A DNA stretch of 64,000 nt from Odontesthes bonariensis (taxonomy: Eukaryota; Chordata; Actinopteri; Atheriniformes; Atherinopsidae). The position numbers were made by a program, and so were the translations under genes. The notes under the pieces are model-generated. The model saw only the letters and a program-made list of their open reading frames with translations, was not told the DNA's origin and did not search any database. Shown here in pieces: positions 1 to 11,562 of this stretch. Position 1 is the first letter of the stretch. The number at the start of each line of letters is the position of its first letter. The stretch spans positions 27,318,536-27,382,535 of the forward strand of contig NC_134524.1 of NCBI RefSeq assembly GCF_027942865.1, read 5' to 3'.

Positions 1-119
1 AGATGCTACACAGTGGTAAACATGCCCCTGTCCTAACTGTGTTTATGACATTTGCACATTGTGTCATTTTGTTTTTATTTACGTTTAACAGTGTTCCTGT
101 TGGGAATTGAGGTGTACAT
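1..119 (+). mobile_element. 3' end of a Tc1-like transposon copy
   Basis: The first ~119 bases read like the last part of a Tc1/mariner element common in ray-finned fishes: an acacagtggtaaacatgccc stretch followed by a tttttatttacg...gggaattgaggt terminal segment. The rest of the copy lies off the left edge. It carries no coding capacity here. A related, more complete but deleted copy is at about 60780-61613. Family assignment is from remembered consensus similarity, not an alignment. Confidence 0.6.
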
Positions 120-220
120 AAGGAAGTATGAATCAGATTTTTTTGGGGCCCCAATCACTGAATGCTAGACGCAGGCTCAACCAATCACATAGTGTATTCG
201 AAGCCTATGATTAATAATAG

Positions 221-802
221 GGATGTCCTGATCTGATCACGTGATTAGAAATCGGGGTTGATCACGTGGTTTCAGACTCGATCAGAATCGGAAGTTATAT
301 CAAGATCAGGGATAGCCTATCTATTAGTGTTGGACGGTATACCGATACTAGAAAGGTATCATGATACCCTGAAAAACGATGCGATACATTCTTTTTTTAG
401 TATTGATACTTCTCTCGAAATAACCTTCTGTGTCTGTGCAGCGAGCCGCGCCAAGTCTGTCATTCTCTAGTCACACTCCATGCACGCAGGGGCTAGTGGG
501 CGTGCCAAACTTGCTTTCCTCCTCAGCTCGCGCACTCAGCAGGTGAGCAGTGAGTGAGGGAGAGAGGGAGAGAGTAACGCTACAGATGGCGACAAGTTCG
601 GAAGATCCTGCCGACCGTAAACAAAAAAGACGGGAGAAGCGAAATCTGGAATTATTTCGCTTACTTCGCAGATAGTGAGGGTAAGCCAACAGACACACTG
701 AAGCCGGTGTGTAAGACATGCTACAAAGACTGCAGACGAAGGGAGGGAACACGTCTAACATGGCAAAGCACCTCGCTGACAGACATCCCCTGCTTTACAA
801 AG
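221..802 (+). mobile_element. hAT transposon fragments with a broken BED zinc-finger exon
   Basis: Two hAT-like starts lie back to back: an agggatgtcctgatc terminus at about 221 and a tagtgttggacggtataccg terminus at 325. From 586 onward the plus strand encodes pieces of a ZBED/hAT BED zinc finger: a tryptophan-aromatic start, a Cys-x2-Cys pair (VCKTCYK) and a His-x4-5-His-like pair (AKHLADRHP). They are split between frames by indels. The copy ends abruptly at 802 where a different repeat begins, so the 3' part is missing. It is a dead fragment. Confidence 0.6.
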
Positions 803-912
803 AATTCAATTCAATTCAATTAATTTTTATTTATATAGCGCCAAATACAAAAAATGTCATCTCAAGGCACTTAGATAATAAAGTCCAATTCAAGCCAATT
901 GGAATTCAATTA
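803..912 (+). repeat. Teleost interspersed repeat (ttatttatatagcgcc type)
   Basis: This stretch carries aattcaattcaatt simple sequence followed by tttatttatatagcgccaaata and a ctcaaggcactt block. That arrangement recurs widely in teleost genomes. It interrupts the preceding hAT fragment exactly at the end of its coding remnant, so it inserted later or recombined there. Confidence 0.55.
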
Positions 913-1103
913 ATTGTAATCATAATAATAGTACTTTAAGTATAGTTAATAATATACTTAATAATAATAATTATGGTTAGCGAATGTGACTGAAATCACC
1001 ATTAGCCCTACATGAACAGCCCCTTTTTAATCGAGTGTATGAAACAACATTTTTTCCTCAATACTTGTCGAAGTAGCGACTGTAGGCTATTCTTACCATA
1101 GAG

Positions 1104-2170
1104 TAGGGATGTCCCGATCAGGTTTTTTTGCCCCAGAGTCCGAGTCATTTGATTTTGAGTATCTGCCGATTACGAGTCCCGATCCGATACTTCTACAGTA
1201 CATTAAAAAATTAAGAATGGCGAAGAAACAGATCCAGGATGTCCCTGATTTTTTATTTTATTGACTTATTTTATCATTTAACTAATTTAATTAGTTTTAT
1301 CGTTTTAAGTTTAATTCATTTAATCATTTAATCAATCAAGTAATAAACAAATTCTTCACATTGTAGTTTAGTGCAACAATGTCTAATATAAAAACGAGCA
1401 GCAGCTCAACTTGAAATACCTGGCAGGCATGTAAACAAATAAGCAAATAAAAGTGCCACAGTGTTATAAAGTAAGGCCAATAATGTGCTTTTCGTGACGT
1501 CACTTTGCTGCGTGCTGTAAAGCGCAGCAGAACACGGCAGCAGCTTGAAGCTGGGGGGCGCGAATGTCTGCACTGTGGAGGTATTTTAAAGTGGATGACA
1601 AAAACGTTGCAATTGCAAACTGTGAGATATGCAAACTGTGGATTTCAAGAAGTGGCAAGGACATGGCTAACATCCTTGATAAGTACAGGAACAGGCTCAA
1701 ACCTAACAAGGTAGAGATGTTGGTTTTCATCAAGAAAAACGTATATTTCCTTCTGTGAAGCCAGAGGAGGAGAGTAAGAATTAGGAGTGCAGTTCCGAAA
1801 AGCACATTACTGGCCTTACTTTAGAACAATGTGGCACTTTTATTTGCTTACATACCTGCCAGGTATTTCAAGTCAAGCTGCTGTTCGTTCTTATATTAGA
1901 CATTGTTGCAGTAAACTCCAATGTGAAGATTTTCTTTATTACTTGATTGTTCAAGCTACCTCACAGAAGTGCTCTGTTCATAAGTGTTAAATGATAAAAT
2001 AAGGTGAATAAATTTTTTTTTTTTAAAAATCAGGGACATCCTGGATCTGTTTCTTCGCTGTTCTTAATTTATTTTTAATGCACTGTAGAAGTATCGGATC
2101 GGGACTCGGTATCGGCAGATACTCAAAATCAAATGACTCGGAGGCAAAAAACCTGATCGGGACATCCCTA
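1104..2170. mobile_element. Foldback hAT-like element with long inverted arms
   Basis: The element begins tagggatgtcccgatcagg and ends with the inverse. The inverted similarity runs far inward: about 1104-1496 pairs with about 1797-2170, including the cctggatctgtttcttcg block and the cctgccaggtatttcaagt block. The central ~300 bp (1500-1790) encodes a BED zinc-finger remnant on the plus strand (LWRYFKVDDK, then CEICKLWISRSGK). No matching 8-bp target duplication is visible (ccatagag versus attaatga). It sits beyond exon 4 of otub1, so it is probably intronic and transcribed with that gene. Confidence 0.75.
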
Positions 2171-2620
2171 ATTAATGATGTAACATTTTTAACGAATGTA
2201 CCGTTTTTAAAAATATTCTCTAATAATTATCAAGAGATAAGAGGGTATCATGACTTAACAGCCAATTACTTTACTTTGAAAGCCATTCTTACGGATGAGG
2301 CTGGGTCTTTAAAACGACTGCACCCTCACTGTCAGATGCAGGCTCTCATGTCTGTTACTTAACGCCAACTCAGTGCCTATGTTGCCCCCTTAACAGGTTT
2401 TTCTTGAGATTGTAAAGCTCACCATCAAAAATAAAATTAAGAAAAAGAAGAAATAAAACAACACAGGTCAGATTTGTAAAAATCATACCAATAAATCTCT
2501 CAAATGTGCCTACTGTGCAGCCATGATTAGAGAGAAATGCACCAATCATCCAAAAGGACAGAAATGTTACGTTTGTCCACACGCCACAACAACACAAACA
2601 GCCAATTCAATGCCACTCAC
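2171..2620. other. Non-coding stretch in otub1 intron
   Basis: This lies immediately downstream (minus-strand sense) of otub1 exon 4. I see no exon with splice sites and no recognisable repeat. The next otub1 coding exon must lie left of position 1. Confidence 0.5.
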
Positions 2621-5030
2621 CTCTGAAGTTCTTTGCTATCATCTAGCAGCGACTCAAGATGTGCGAAGCCGAATGCTCTGTAGAAGCAGTTCCCGTCCGG
2701 TCGTGTCTTACGAATGTATGAGTAGTTTTTGTGTAGGTCCTGCAACAAAAAAAAGAAGAGTTCAGAGAAGGGTTCTGAGAACTGACAGTCATTTGGGTAA
2801 AACAACACTTTGGACTGAGGCAGAGATGTGGGTGCAGTAACCCAAGAGCAGGTGGTGACTGACCTTGATCTTGAGCTGATAAACTGTGTCTTCCTCAGCG
2901 TATTCTTTCTGCAGCACTTTCAGGTCCTGTCTATCCGACACTAAGGGGTTGGTGTTAGCTATCTGCATGCCCACAAACACAGAAAATTACAATTAGTCCA
3001 TGTATTGGTAGCAACTTAACTCAGGGGGACTATCTTAACAAGCTGTGTCCCATGCATTTATTTACATGTACAGAAATCCTACAGCAAATTGTAAAGTTCA
3101 GTAGTTCACATGATGTTTTCAGCTATGTCCACAAATAGGTTATGTGTTGGTCTGCAAGAAAATGACTGGAACCTGAAAGGTTGTTTATCCTGCAGGCTAT
3201 CCATGGATATGTCAGCTGTTAAAATGAAATCTGACCTATTGAAAAGAGAAAGAAAATCTCACCTCCTGCTGAATTCTGTCCTGTTGGGCAATAATGGCCT
3301 CGTCATACGCGAGGCAGTTCACTCCTGAAAGAAACGGTTGACAGGTTCAGAGAGCCTAAAGACCAGGTACTCAAGTGGTACATTTTTAGACAACAAAAAT
3401 ACTGTAGCTTGTACTGCACAAGAAAAGGACAAATGCCTTTTTTGCCTTTTCGTCAATGTTTCTCCTTTTGAAACAATGTGTGGGAACAGGGTCGTTTCTT
3501 GCTATAGGTGAACTAGGCGAATGCTAAGGGCCCCCTAGCCACCAGGGGCCCCCAAAGCTGCATGTTCAGCCACATCTGAAGAGAATCAAAATGTCCTGTA
3601 TTTATCTATAGCTATCTCATGTGTTTATTACATCCCTTATATTCTTAAAAAAAAATAACGTAGGATATAAATACAATAAACTGCAAAGATGAACTGTGGC
3701 TGGTGTTTTTGTGGCATTATTAGATCTGTTGGACAGCACTGTCACATATTAAGTGGCGTAGCAGGCTGCCGACCGGTATGATGGGAATGATTGACATCTA
3801 CCCATCATTCCAGTTAGCGAGAAAAGTAAAGACAAACGCCATAATGGCATCAAAAAGAAGTTATATTAGTGGCGCGAAAAACGGTCCAAGGATAAAAGTA
3901 AGGCATGTGTTGGGTGATGTGGGCTGGATAGCTGGAGGGCCCCCAAAAATCTAGAAACAGCCCTGTGTGGGAATGTCATATTCGAGAGTAGATCATTATA
4001 CAGAAAATCTAAACACTGCAGTGTTGTCGTGTTAAAACGTCAGTGCTATAATTGTACACACTGTAGCAAAGACCAAAAAGATAACAACATAATTCAAGAA
4101 ATTACTTTATCTTCAGTATCGTGGGTGAATAAAATGCCAGAAGCACAAACTAACCTGCTTTGCCAACAAGGAAGTAATTGCTGCACTTTGAATTCACAAC
4201 TGACTATGCTGATTAAACTATGCGAACCATGTGGCCAAACAATATGTGTCAGTAAGATGCAGCGCGTACAGGAATTACTTCCTTGGTGTTTACTGCTCAG
4301 TTGCACACTTGTGTATCGTTTCTGGTTATTCGACTGCTTGCATTTCAAAACAATTTACATCCCTTCGCGTTTATTTGGTTTGGGAAGCAATTGCATTCAA
4401 TGAGAAAGAACCAAACGAGTACGTACTAAAATATAATAAAAATATTGACAAACAGGCATTAAAGACTATGCATGTCCTTCCCTACATTCAGCAACTGGCC
4501 ACTGGCAACCATGGCCCAAATCAAAACGTAGTCATCAATTACTTTGAAAATAAGTTAATCCGAAACACTGGCTACCGTCGGTCTGCTAAACTTTGCTAGC
4601 TTGAAAACAAAACAATTCTAGAGACGACTAAAAACGTCCTAACGTAGAACCCCAAATAACACGCCCCCTCTTTAATGTTCAATTTATACTTTTAACGTTT
4701 CCTCTGGTAAAGAAAACTTTTGCACTGTCACATACGGTTTCCCTTTCAATAACCAAACAAGCGGGTTTTTTTCTGTATCTCTCTTTGTGTAGCAATGGCA
4801 GCTAGCTACCGTTAGCTCAGAAGCACTGGCCTCTGACTAGTCCAATCGCTGCATGTCAGCCACTTAAAACGCACAGAGAGCAACGGTTGAAACGCTCTGC
4901 AGATACTACTATGTATAACGTATATTATTAAAAGATAAACACCTGCGTTGCATGCTGTATTTGTCGTGATTCCACCGATTCTCTCGCCCTCCATCTCTCC
5001 CTGTGATGATTCCTGCTGCTCCTCCGCCAT
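2621..5030 (-). CDS. otub1: Otubain-1 ubiquitin thioesterase, N-terminal half (partial)
   Basis: OTUB1 is a cytosolic and nuclear OTU-family cysteine protease. It cleaves Lys48-linked polyubiquitin and also inhibits E2 enzymes such as UBC13 non-catalytically. Four coding exons are visible: 4943-5030, 3263-3324, 2864-2962 and 2621-2739, all with AG/GT borders and continuous phase, giving about 122 codons. The start ATG at 5028-5030 begins MAEEQQ, matching the family's short acidic N-terminus; an in-frame upstream ATG at 5072 is less likely. Exon 2 carries NCLAYDEAI and exon 3 NPLVSDRQ...KEYAEED. Exon 4 contains the catalytic loop RPDGNCFYRAFGF with the active-site Asp and Cys. Exon 4 ends in phase 2 after KELQ. 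The catalytic His and C-terminal half, roughly 150 residues of the usual 271, lie outside the window. Confidence 0.95.
3487..3965 (+). mobile_element. 479-bp non-autonomous hAT element with 8-bp TSD
   Basis: It lies in otub1 intron 1. It is bounded by inverted ends cagggtcgtttcttgct and ...ctagaaacagccctg and flanked on both sides by the perfect 8-bp duplication tgtgggaa (3479-3486 and 3966-3973), the hAT hallmark. Near 3843 a short plus-strand stretch starting MASKRSYISGAKNG resembles the first residues of TTF-type hAT transposases, suggesting an internally deleted autonomous copy. The intact TSD implies a relatively young insertion. Confidence 0.85.
3974..4942. other. otub1 intron 1 remainder
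   Basis: AT-rich intronic DNA between the hAT insertion and exon 1. Open frames exist on both strands but lack family similarity, splice context or codon bias that I can recognise. I see nothing to annotate. Confidence 0.5.
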
Positions 5031-5036
5031 CTTAGT
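5019..5036 (-). promoter_or_regulatory. YY1-like element over the otub1 start codon
   Basis: Read on the minus strand the sequence is ctaagatggcggaggag, matching the AAGATGGCGGC-type YY1 site that often overlaps the initiator codon of housekeeping genes. This is motif recognition only. Confidence 0.4.
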
Positions 5037-6829
5037 TGTCGTGATCTGTTTCCTAGTTTTGCATGACCTCATTCATTACACACTTCCGAGCGGGGCCAAA
5101 CGAAGAATACAATTGATTTACTTATTTATTTAATTATTTAGGAAGCAACTTTTCATGTCAAGGACCTTAAAAAAAAAAGTTAGGAACGTTGCTCTCAGCG
5201 GACGTAGTATCAGTTTAAGTAAAAGTTTCATTGCAGTAATGTAAAAATGCACAATAAAGGTAAAGATTATACTTAAGTAAAAATGTACAAGTATAAATGC
5301 CAAATTCCTGTTAAGGTATTGTGACAAAAGCACTGTTTAGGTGTCCTTAACTATATGACACAAGCAGCATGGTAGCTTTGCCGGAGCTGGAGGCGGAGCA
5401 AGTTTGAACGTCTTCATACAGACTTATGATAAAGGGACACCACACTGACGGGAAATAAGATTATTAATTAGAGGAGTAGTGATGTGTAAATCTGTTTGAG
5501 GTTTTGTGATTTTTTTTTAATGTGATATTGGATCATTTAGGCAACATCAACATGTAAAACTAGCCATTAAGGCTGAAAAACACCTGCCTAATCTTTATCT
5601 ACGAATCTTTTTTAAAAAAGTGTATGAATACAGAGGTATAAGTAGCCTATAAAGTAGCATGGAATCCAAATATTCATGGAAAATATAAGTTCCTCAAAAC
5701 TATACTTAAAGTACAGTATACTTGACAAGTACTTGAGTAAAAGAACATGATTACTTTCAATGACATAATTAGGAAAACGTTATTCTATGTTCACCCAATG
5801 TGATGGAAGAGTTGACATGTTGTTGCTATTGAAACTTCAATATTCCTCCTATTTTGAAAGGAGTTCTAAAACCCTATCTGGCTTATGAAGCAGGAAGTAT
5901 AAATCCTTATAATAAGGTTGTTGGTTTGGGTGATATCAACAATCACTGACTGTAAGGGTACAACTTGTGAATTAAAATGCAATCAAATATGTAATTATTA
6001 GGGGTTTTTGCTCGTGTCTTGTTCATATCTACATTAAAATCTTGTTTGATTGGCTTCTAAATTATTCATTTATACTTTATCTGAAATCAGGGTAATTTAA
6101 TTTGAAATAAAATCACCTAAATGTAAGCTTTGCATTAGGAAAATGTATAACAGTAGCTTATCTGACAATGGAATAAGATATACATGCACTCTGCACTCAG
6201 AGTTTTAAGAATGTGGTCAGAGGGTATGAAAAACATCAGATGTGGAATTTTGAAGTTAACCAAAATGTTTCATATGTTAGATTTCTCACTGTTTGCCTTG
6301 ATGGCAGGTTTACACTGCTGGTATGTCCTAACCACCTTCATTATGACAGTCCCCTTGAGTGGTATTCAGTTAGTGTGAGTGTGCTTGCTTTCAGAACACA
6401 GGAACTTTTTAATAGTTCTTGTTGTTAGTGGTGAAGTATCCCTTCTTTTTTTGAATTTTTAGACAACAAAAAATGCAAATAAATGGGGGAAAAAACAAAC
6501 AGCTGGGGCAATTTTTAGATTTACTTTGATTTTTATTTATTCACAGACAGAATGAATCAAAGAAGTTTTGTTTTATAAACTTAATTTCATCAGAAAAAAT
6601 ATAAGTTTTGCACCCGAAGCCCTTAACGAGTGACAAAAAAAAAAGATTTCCTCAACAGTGTATAATATCATTAAACCATTAGAACAATCCAAAGGAAAAT
6701 CTGTGGTTGAAAGGAAAGGTAGCAAACCCATGATCTCCGATCCCTCAAATCACGCATCAAAGTGTCCCTTCATTAACAGCTGATATAATCACACAAGCAA
6801 GGGATCACTGTATGAAACCATTGTCGAAC
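5031..6829. other. Intergenic DNA upstream of otub1
   Basis: It contains the otub1 5'UTR and promoter at its left end. The remainder is AT-rich, with no exon, RNA gene or clearly assignable repeat that I can support. Confidence 0.4.
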
Positions 6830-7215
6830 ATTATAAATGTCACTTAAAACTTCAGGATGCAAAAAAGATTGTCTCCTATGTCAACCTTTTCCAGAGGTTG
6901 TGTTGACTTCTCTGGGCTCAATTGAAACGTTTATTGTGATCCGACCAATCAATATTCCAGAATGTTATCAAGTCCCAAAAGCCAGGCTCTGTGATGTTAT
7001 GGGTTGTATCAGTGCTCTTGGCAAAGCTCGTTTACACTTCTGTGATGGCAGCATTAATTCAGAAAAGTTCACAGAGATTTTAGAACCACATATGTTGCAT
7101 TTAAGACAACATCTTCTCCAGGGGGCATTCATGCATCTTTCAACAACGTGACACAAAGCCACATCATTCTGCACACATTACAAAAGCATGGCTGAGGAAT
7201 AAGGGGGTACAGGTA
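6830..7215 (+). mobile_element. Tc1-like transposase relic
   Basis: The plus strand encodes a decayed central-to-C-terminal Tc1 transposase segment: a CYQVPKA block, then HFCDGSINSEKFTEILEPHM, then a glutamine-rich block (RQHLLQG). Frames downstream continue with the decayed equivalents of the KPHSAHITKAWL region (AAAGCCACATCATTCTGCAC). Stops and frameshifts prevent expression. The subfamily differs from the copies in kirrel1 introns. Confidence 0.65.
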
Positions 7216-8558
7216 CTCCTTTTGTATGCAAATAAAGTATTTTTCTATTCTATTTCTATTCTATTCTAAATAGGCCAACTGAAGTAAAATAACATCCAGT
7301 TAGTGGTTGGGAGACTTGTCAGAATTTTGTTGTGATTCCTCAGTCACATATAAGCTTAATAAACCCTGGGCTTCATCAACTGTTAATTTCTCGCTTCTCT
7401 GTTTAAAGTGTTTGAAAGGCTAAAACTGAGAAGTGAATTTCTATGGATGACTTATTACTGATCTTCATAAACGATTTTGAAATGGTGCTTACACTGTTAG
7501 GACCTGTCACTGTGCAGTTACTAACAGGCATGGTACCAGTCATACTAAGGAAAGTTACTATTCTGGGTCAGGAGCTAAAGAATCCCCTTTAAAAGCAGAA
7601 CTATGGACTACGTTTGGCTGCAGCTTCTGCGGTTCAGACAAATGGGAAAAAAAAGAACCAAGGACCTTCAGTAATTATAAGAACTATGGAAATGTTCCTG
7701 CAGTGTGTAAGATCAGCACCTCCTTCAAGTATTCTCCCTATAAAGTGATTGGTTGAACAACACCTTTTGCCTTTATTAGATTAAGCAAAACACAAAGGAT
7801 TTTACTGACAATGAAGTCCACACTCTTTAAAGTCCCCTCCATTAAAAGTCAGCCTTTTTTTTAACCTCATTAGCATGTTCATATGATGTATTTTATGTGT
7901 TACAAGACATATCACAAGCAAAATTAGTCGCCAACGCTATGGCAGAGAATTTCTGCTTTGAATCTGCAGAGTACTGCCCCTAGCCTCATAAAGGCAGTTC
8001 ACATAGCCAGAACTGTTCCAGTGAGGGAGGAACTTCTAGGAGGGTGGGATTATATCAAGTTATAGGAGAAGCTACCACAAGCTACATGGAGGATCAAGTT
8101 TGTGTGTTTTCATCTGGCTGCTAAAATGGCAGATCTGACTTTTTCTGTGATGGCATGAAATCAGTTTCTAGAAGCCTTCATATCTTAGCCAATGACGTCC
8201 AACCACAAGTGGATTTAATTTATCAAAAGACATGGCAGTGTCCCAAGTAAGAGCAAACATGTCTTCATTGCTTTTCGCTGTAGCCACCAGCTCTGGCTCA
8301 CTGGGGTAAAGTGACACAGAGAGGTGTCTTCTTCCAAGAGGAACAGCTGTTGCACAGGCAGTGACTCCTCTCTACACTGATGTCAGTAAATTTAGTTTTC
8401 CAAAGGGTTTTTCTGTTTGTGGCGGCACATAGTGTCAAAAGGAATTAAGCTCAAGCGTTTGCTGTATCTCATGTGAAAAGATCGGGATTCTGGTGCTCAG
8501 TGAGTGAGCGTTAGCGGCCCATTATTATGATCATTGCTTCATTGCTATTTGTTCTTTA
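7216..8558. other. Intergenic DNA, no gene seen
   Basis: Between the Tc1 relic and the next repeat there is a short attctatttctattctattct simple tract (about 7234-7268) and otherwise unremarkable AT-rich sequence. Confidence 0.4.
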
Positions 8559-8862
8559 TTGAATGCCAGCTGTGGCCTTTCTGTGTGGTGCTTGCATGTT
8601 GTCCCCATGCATGCGTGGGTTCTCTTCGGGTACTCCGGCTTCATCCCACCATCCAAAGAAATGCATGTTAGGTTAATTGATGATTCTAAATTGACTCTAG
8701 TATTGTGTGTGAGAGTGCATCATTTTGTGTATCAAATGTTTGTCTCGTTTTTTTTCTGTGTTGGCCTGGCAAACCGTCAAGAATGTACCCTGCTTCTCAT
8801 CCAGTGGCAGCTGGGATCCTGAATTGGATTAAGTGGGCATAGAATATGGAATGATGGATAGA
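8559..8862 (+). repeat. Old dispersed repeat (cgtgggttctc...ggtactccggcttc type)
   Basis: It shows the block order of a very common fish interspersed repeat: gtgcttgcatgttgtcccc, cgtgggttctcttcgggtac, tccggcttcatcccacc, atgcatgttaggttaattg, then a ccagtggcagctgggat block and a final ggaatgatggatag tail. It is diverged and non-coding. Confidence 0.6.
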
Positions 8863-9174
8863 TTTTTGTTCTTTACAACATGAGCATAGCAAAGTGAGAT
8901 TTGCAGAGTGAGATGAGAATTTGAGGAAGTGCTGAGAGGCGGAGATGTGGGTGGCATATTTTGACCTTTCAGCCAAATAGTGGTTGGCGTGTATGTCAGT
9001 GTTACAAATGCAACCAGAGAAAAAAAACCTTGAAGCTTTACTGTCATTTAAGAATCTTCCTGGTTCCCATTACCCACTAGCCTATAAACATAGAAATCCA
9101 AGTCGCAGCAAGAACTGCTCAACTAAGTAATAAGAAGCGAAAGGTCATCAACCTTAAAATTTGAATTACTCAAC

Positions 9175-11562
9175 TTTATTCAATCCTAGTTGTAAAAAAC
9201 AATGAATACTGAGATGAATGTGGCTCTCGTGAAATCTTTCTAAGAGCAAAACTGTGAGAATCAGGCTTTCATGGTCCAACTGCTGCAAGGAAAACGACTG
9301 ACGGAGAAAAAAATAAGAGCAGCTTAGGAGTTAACATTGGGCAAAATGAATAGTGCCATAATTCTAAACATCTTATATTAGCATGACCAAAACACGCCTC
9401 TAGGATTTTTATGTGAAAAGTTGTCAAAAAGGGCTAGCTGTTATAGGGGAACACTTTTAACTTCCCCTTTACCCTCCTGGGACCCAGCAACCTCATTAAG
9501 GATCCTGGTCCCCACATGAAGACATTTTTATTTCACAAAAGCTACTTCCCATTTAAAGGATATGCTTGGGTTTTAAACTGACCAGATTCTAGTCATACCC
9601 AAAAAACGGGAGAGAAAAAATTGCATTCAAAATATCAAGGTTGGGTCTTGAGAGGATATGGTAAGAGCATACATTAGTTTAGTCATGTGTTCAGCACTTG
9701 TTTTTCTAGTTGATAACATAATAAAGCTGGTGTAGAGAAAGGCAATGCACAGTTTGGAAGCAAACGCTGGTTACTTTGACCGGTTAGAACTTTGAAACAT
9801 TGTTTATTTAATACTTGAGATGTATTCAGTATTGCTTTACAACGTCGAAAATCAAGGAAAAACAATAGATGTGTAAGGGAATCCAATTTTTTGGACATTT
9901 GAGTGTTCCTTTAAAAAAAACAAAAAAACATGCACAATTGTTTTTACCCATTAAAGTAGAAATGAAAAATAGACAAATGCAGGGACATGACCGGGACGAT
10001 CTTTATAATCACAGTGAAATATGGTATGCAGAGTCAAGGCTTGCAGTTGGAGTGGTTGTTGGCTCATCCCTGCAATTTGCAACTATACGCACCAGGGGGC
10101 ACTGCTTACAACAAGTATAACCAAGTATTTCATTGGCCCTTCTCTGTTGGCTGCTTGCAGATATGAGTTTGAGTTTGTCACAAACGGTCCTAGCATACTG
10201 CCCCCCCCGAACATTAATAACTCCAGTGGCTTTTGACTCGTCTTGTACACAGACATATTTGTAGCATTTAAGAAAAGTCAATGCTGTTATAGTGGAATTG
10301 TATGGATAGAGAACAAAATAATACTTCATATAACATTTCACCTTTGGCACATTTTTTGCCCTGTCAGGGCCCTATCTTGGCTGTAACAGAACCCACAAAC
10401 ACTAATAAAGTATGAAAAGAAAAAAAAGAAAATAGAATAAAACCAGTGGTACACAAATAAACAATACAAAGTTGGTTTTGATGCAGTTTGAAAAAGTTGT
10501 AACAGTCCATGTCACATTCCACTTGAAAAGGCATCGTTCTGATATGGATGCTGAAAAAAATCCGTCTCTCACTGGTATATGTGTAGATACAGTGTGTCCA
10601 TAGTTGTGAAATCTTACAGACTGTTTGTCTCTCCAGTATAAAATTTCAGATGTATTTACAAAACCAGCCACATCATGTGATTTAGTGTTACATATAAGGT
10701 TTCAATTTTCATCCTAGATATATACAAGGGGGGAATGCTGATCTTCTATTTGCACTGTACATGTGCAAATGTAGATGTGTTGATAGCTAGAAACGTGACT
10801 TGGATTGTATTACAAAAATATTTCAAAGAACAATATATTGATAAAAAAATGATTTCATATGCACATTTGTACAGATTTACAGACATGTGTGGAGCAGATT
10901 CCTCTTGTTTTTTTTTTATCTGTCTCAGTGTCTCGGAATTGTAGGAGGACAAAAGGGTGGTATGCACGTTTCAGGTGTGGCCAGAGATGAGAAAACCAGA
11001 GATCCGGATCAGCTCCCAAACGGTGTTGTGTAAGCAAAATTATCGTATGTACAGCTACTTTGAGCTACACTGAATACCACCAAAGCAAAACTATGCCCTC
11101 AGTACGGAGGTGTTGCAATATGCTTAACTGATTTACCAACTTTCCCACTGCCTTTTTCTACTGTACTTGTCCTTGAGTGCTTTCGATATCCACTTACCAT
11201 TTATCCATTTACCTGTCAGGTACAGCTGACTAGAGCAACAACTGCACTGTGAAAGCTGGCTAATTAAATACTGTAGTAGCTGCAACAGATATTTTGTGAT
11301 ATTGTCTTTGTGTTGGTAATCTGGGAGTCTACAACACATCGTTGATCCCCAAACTACTTGCAGAAATCAGGAATGCTCTGAAGATGACTTGACTTCATTG
11401 CATTATGTGTCCACACAACTTAGGGATTAGAAAATACAGCGCTGTTGTGAAGGTGCAGATTTTTCAGAAACTGACAGCAGACTGATTTTCGGGGGGCTGT
11501 GACTTTGAAACCTCCAAAAACCAGAGCTGAACAGGTCCACATTTTCACTTGATGTTTTCCTG
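9175..11562 (-). other. nectin4: Probable nectin4 3'UTR with candidate poly(A) signal
   Basis: After the nectin4 stop codon (11563-11565) the minus strand has no further coding exon. The plus-strand tttatt at 9175-9180 reads AATAAA in transcript sense and is a plausible 3' end, giving a 3'UTR of about 2.4 kb. Other hexamers could be used, and no transcript evidence is available from sequence alone. Confidence 0.4.

Noticed and set aside
1-2620. Search for the remaining otub1 exons (C-terminal OTU half with catalytic His)
   Set aside because: No minus-strand segment with otubain C-terminal motifs is present; the interval is repeat-derived, so the exons must lie outside the window.
4029-4599. 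Plus-strand open frames of about 120 codons in otub1 intron 1
   Set aside because: Cys-rich, low-complexity composition, no family motif and no splice context; expected by chance in AT-rich introns.
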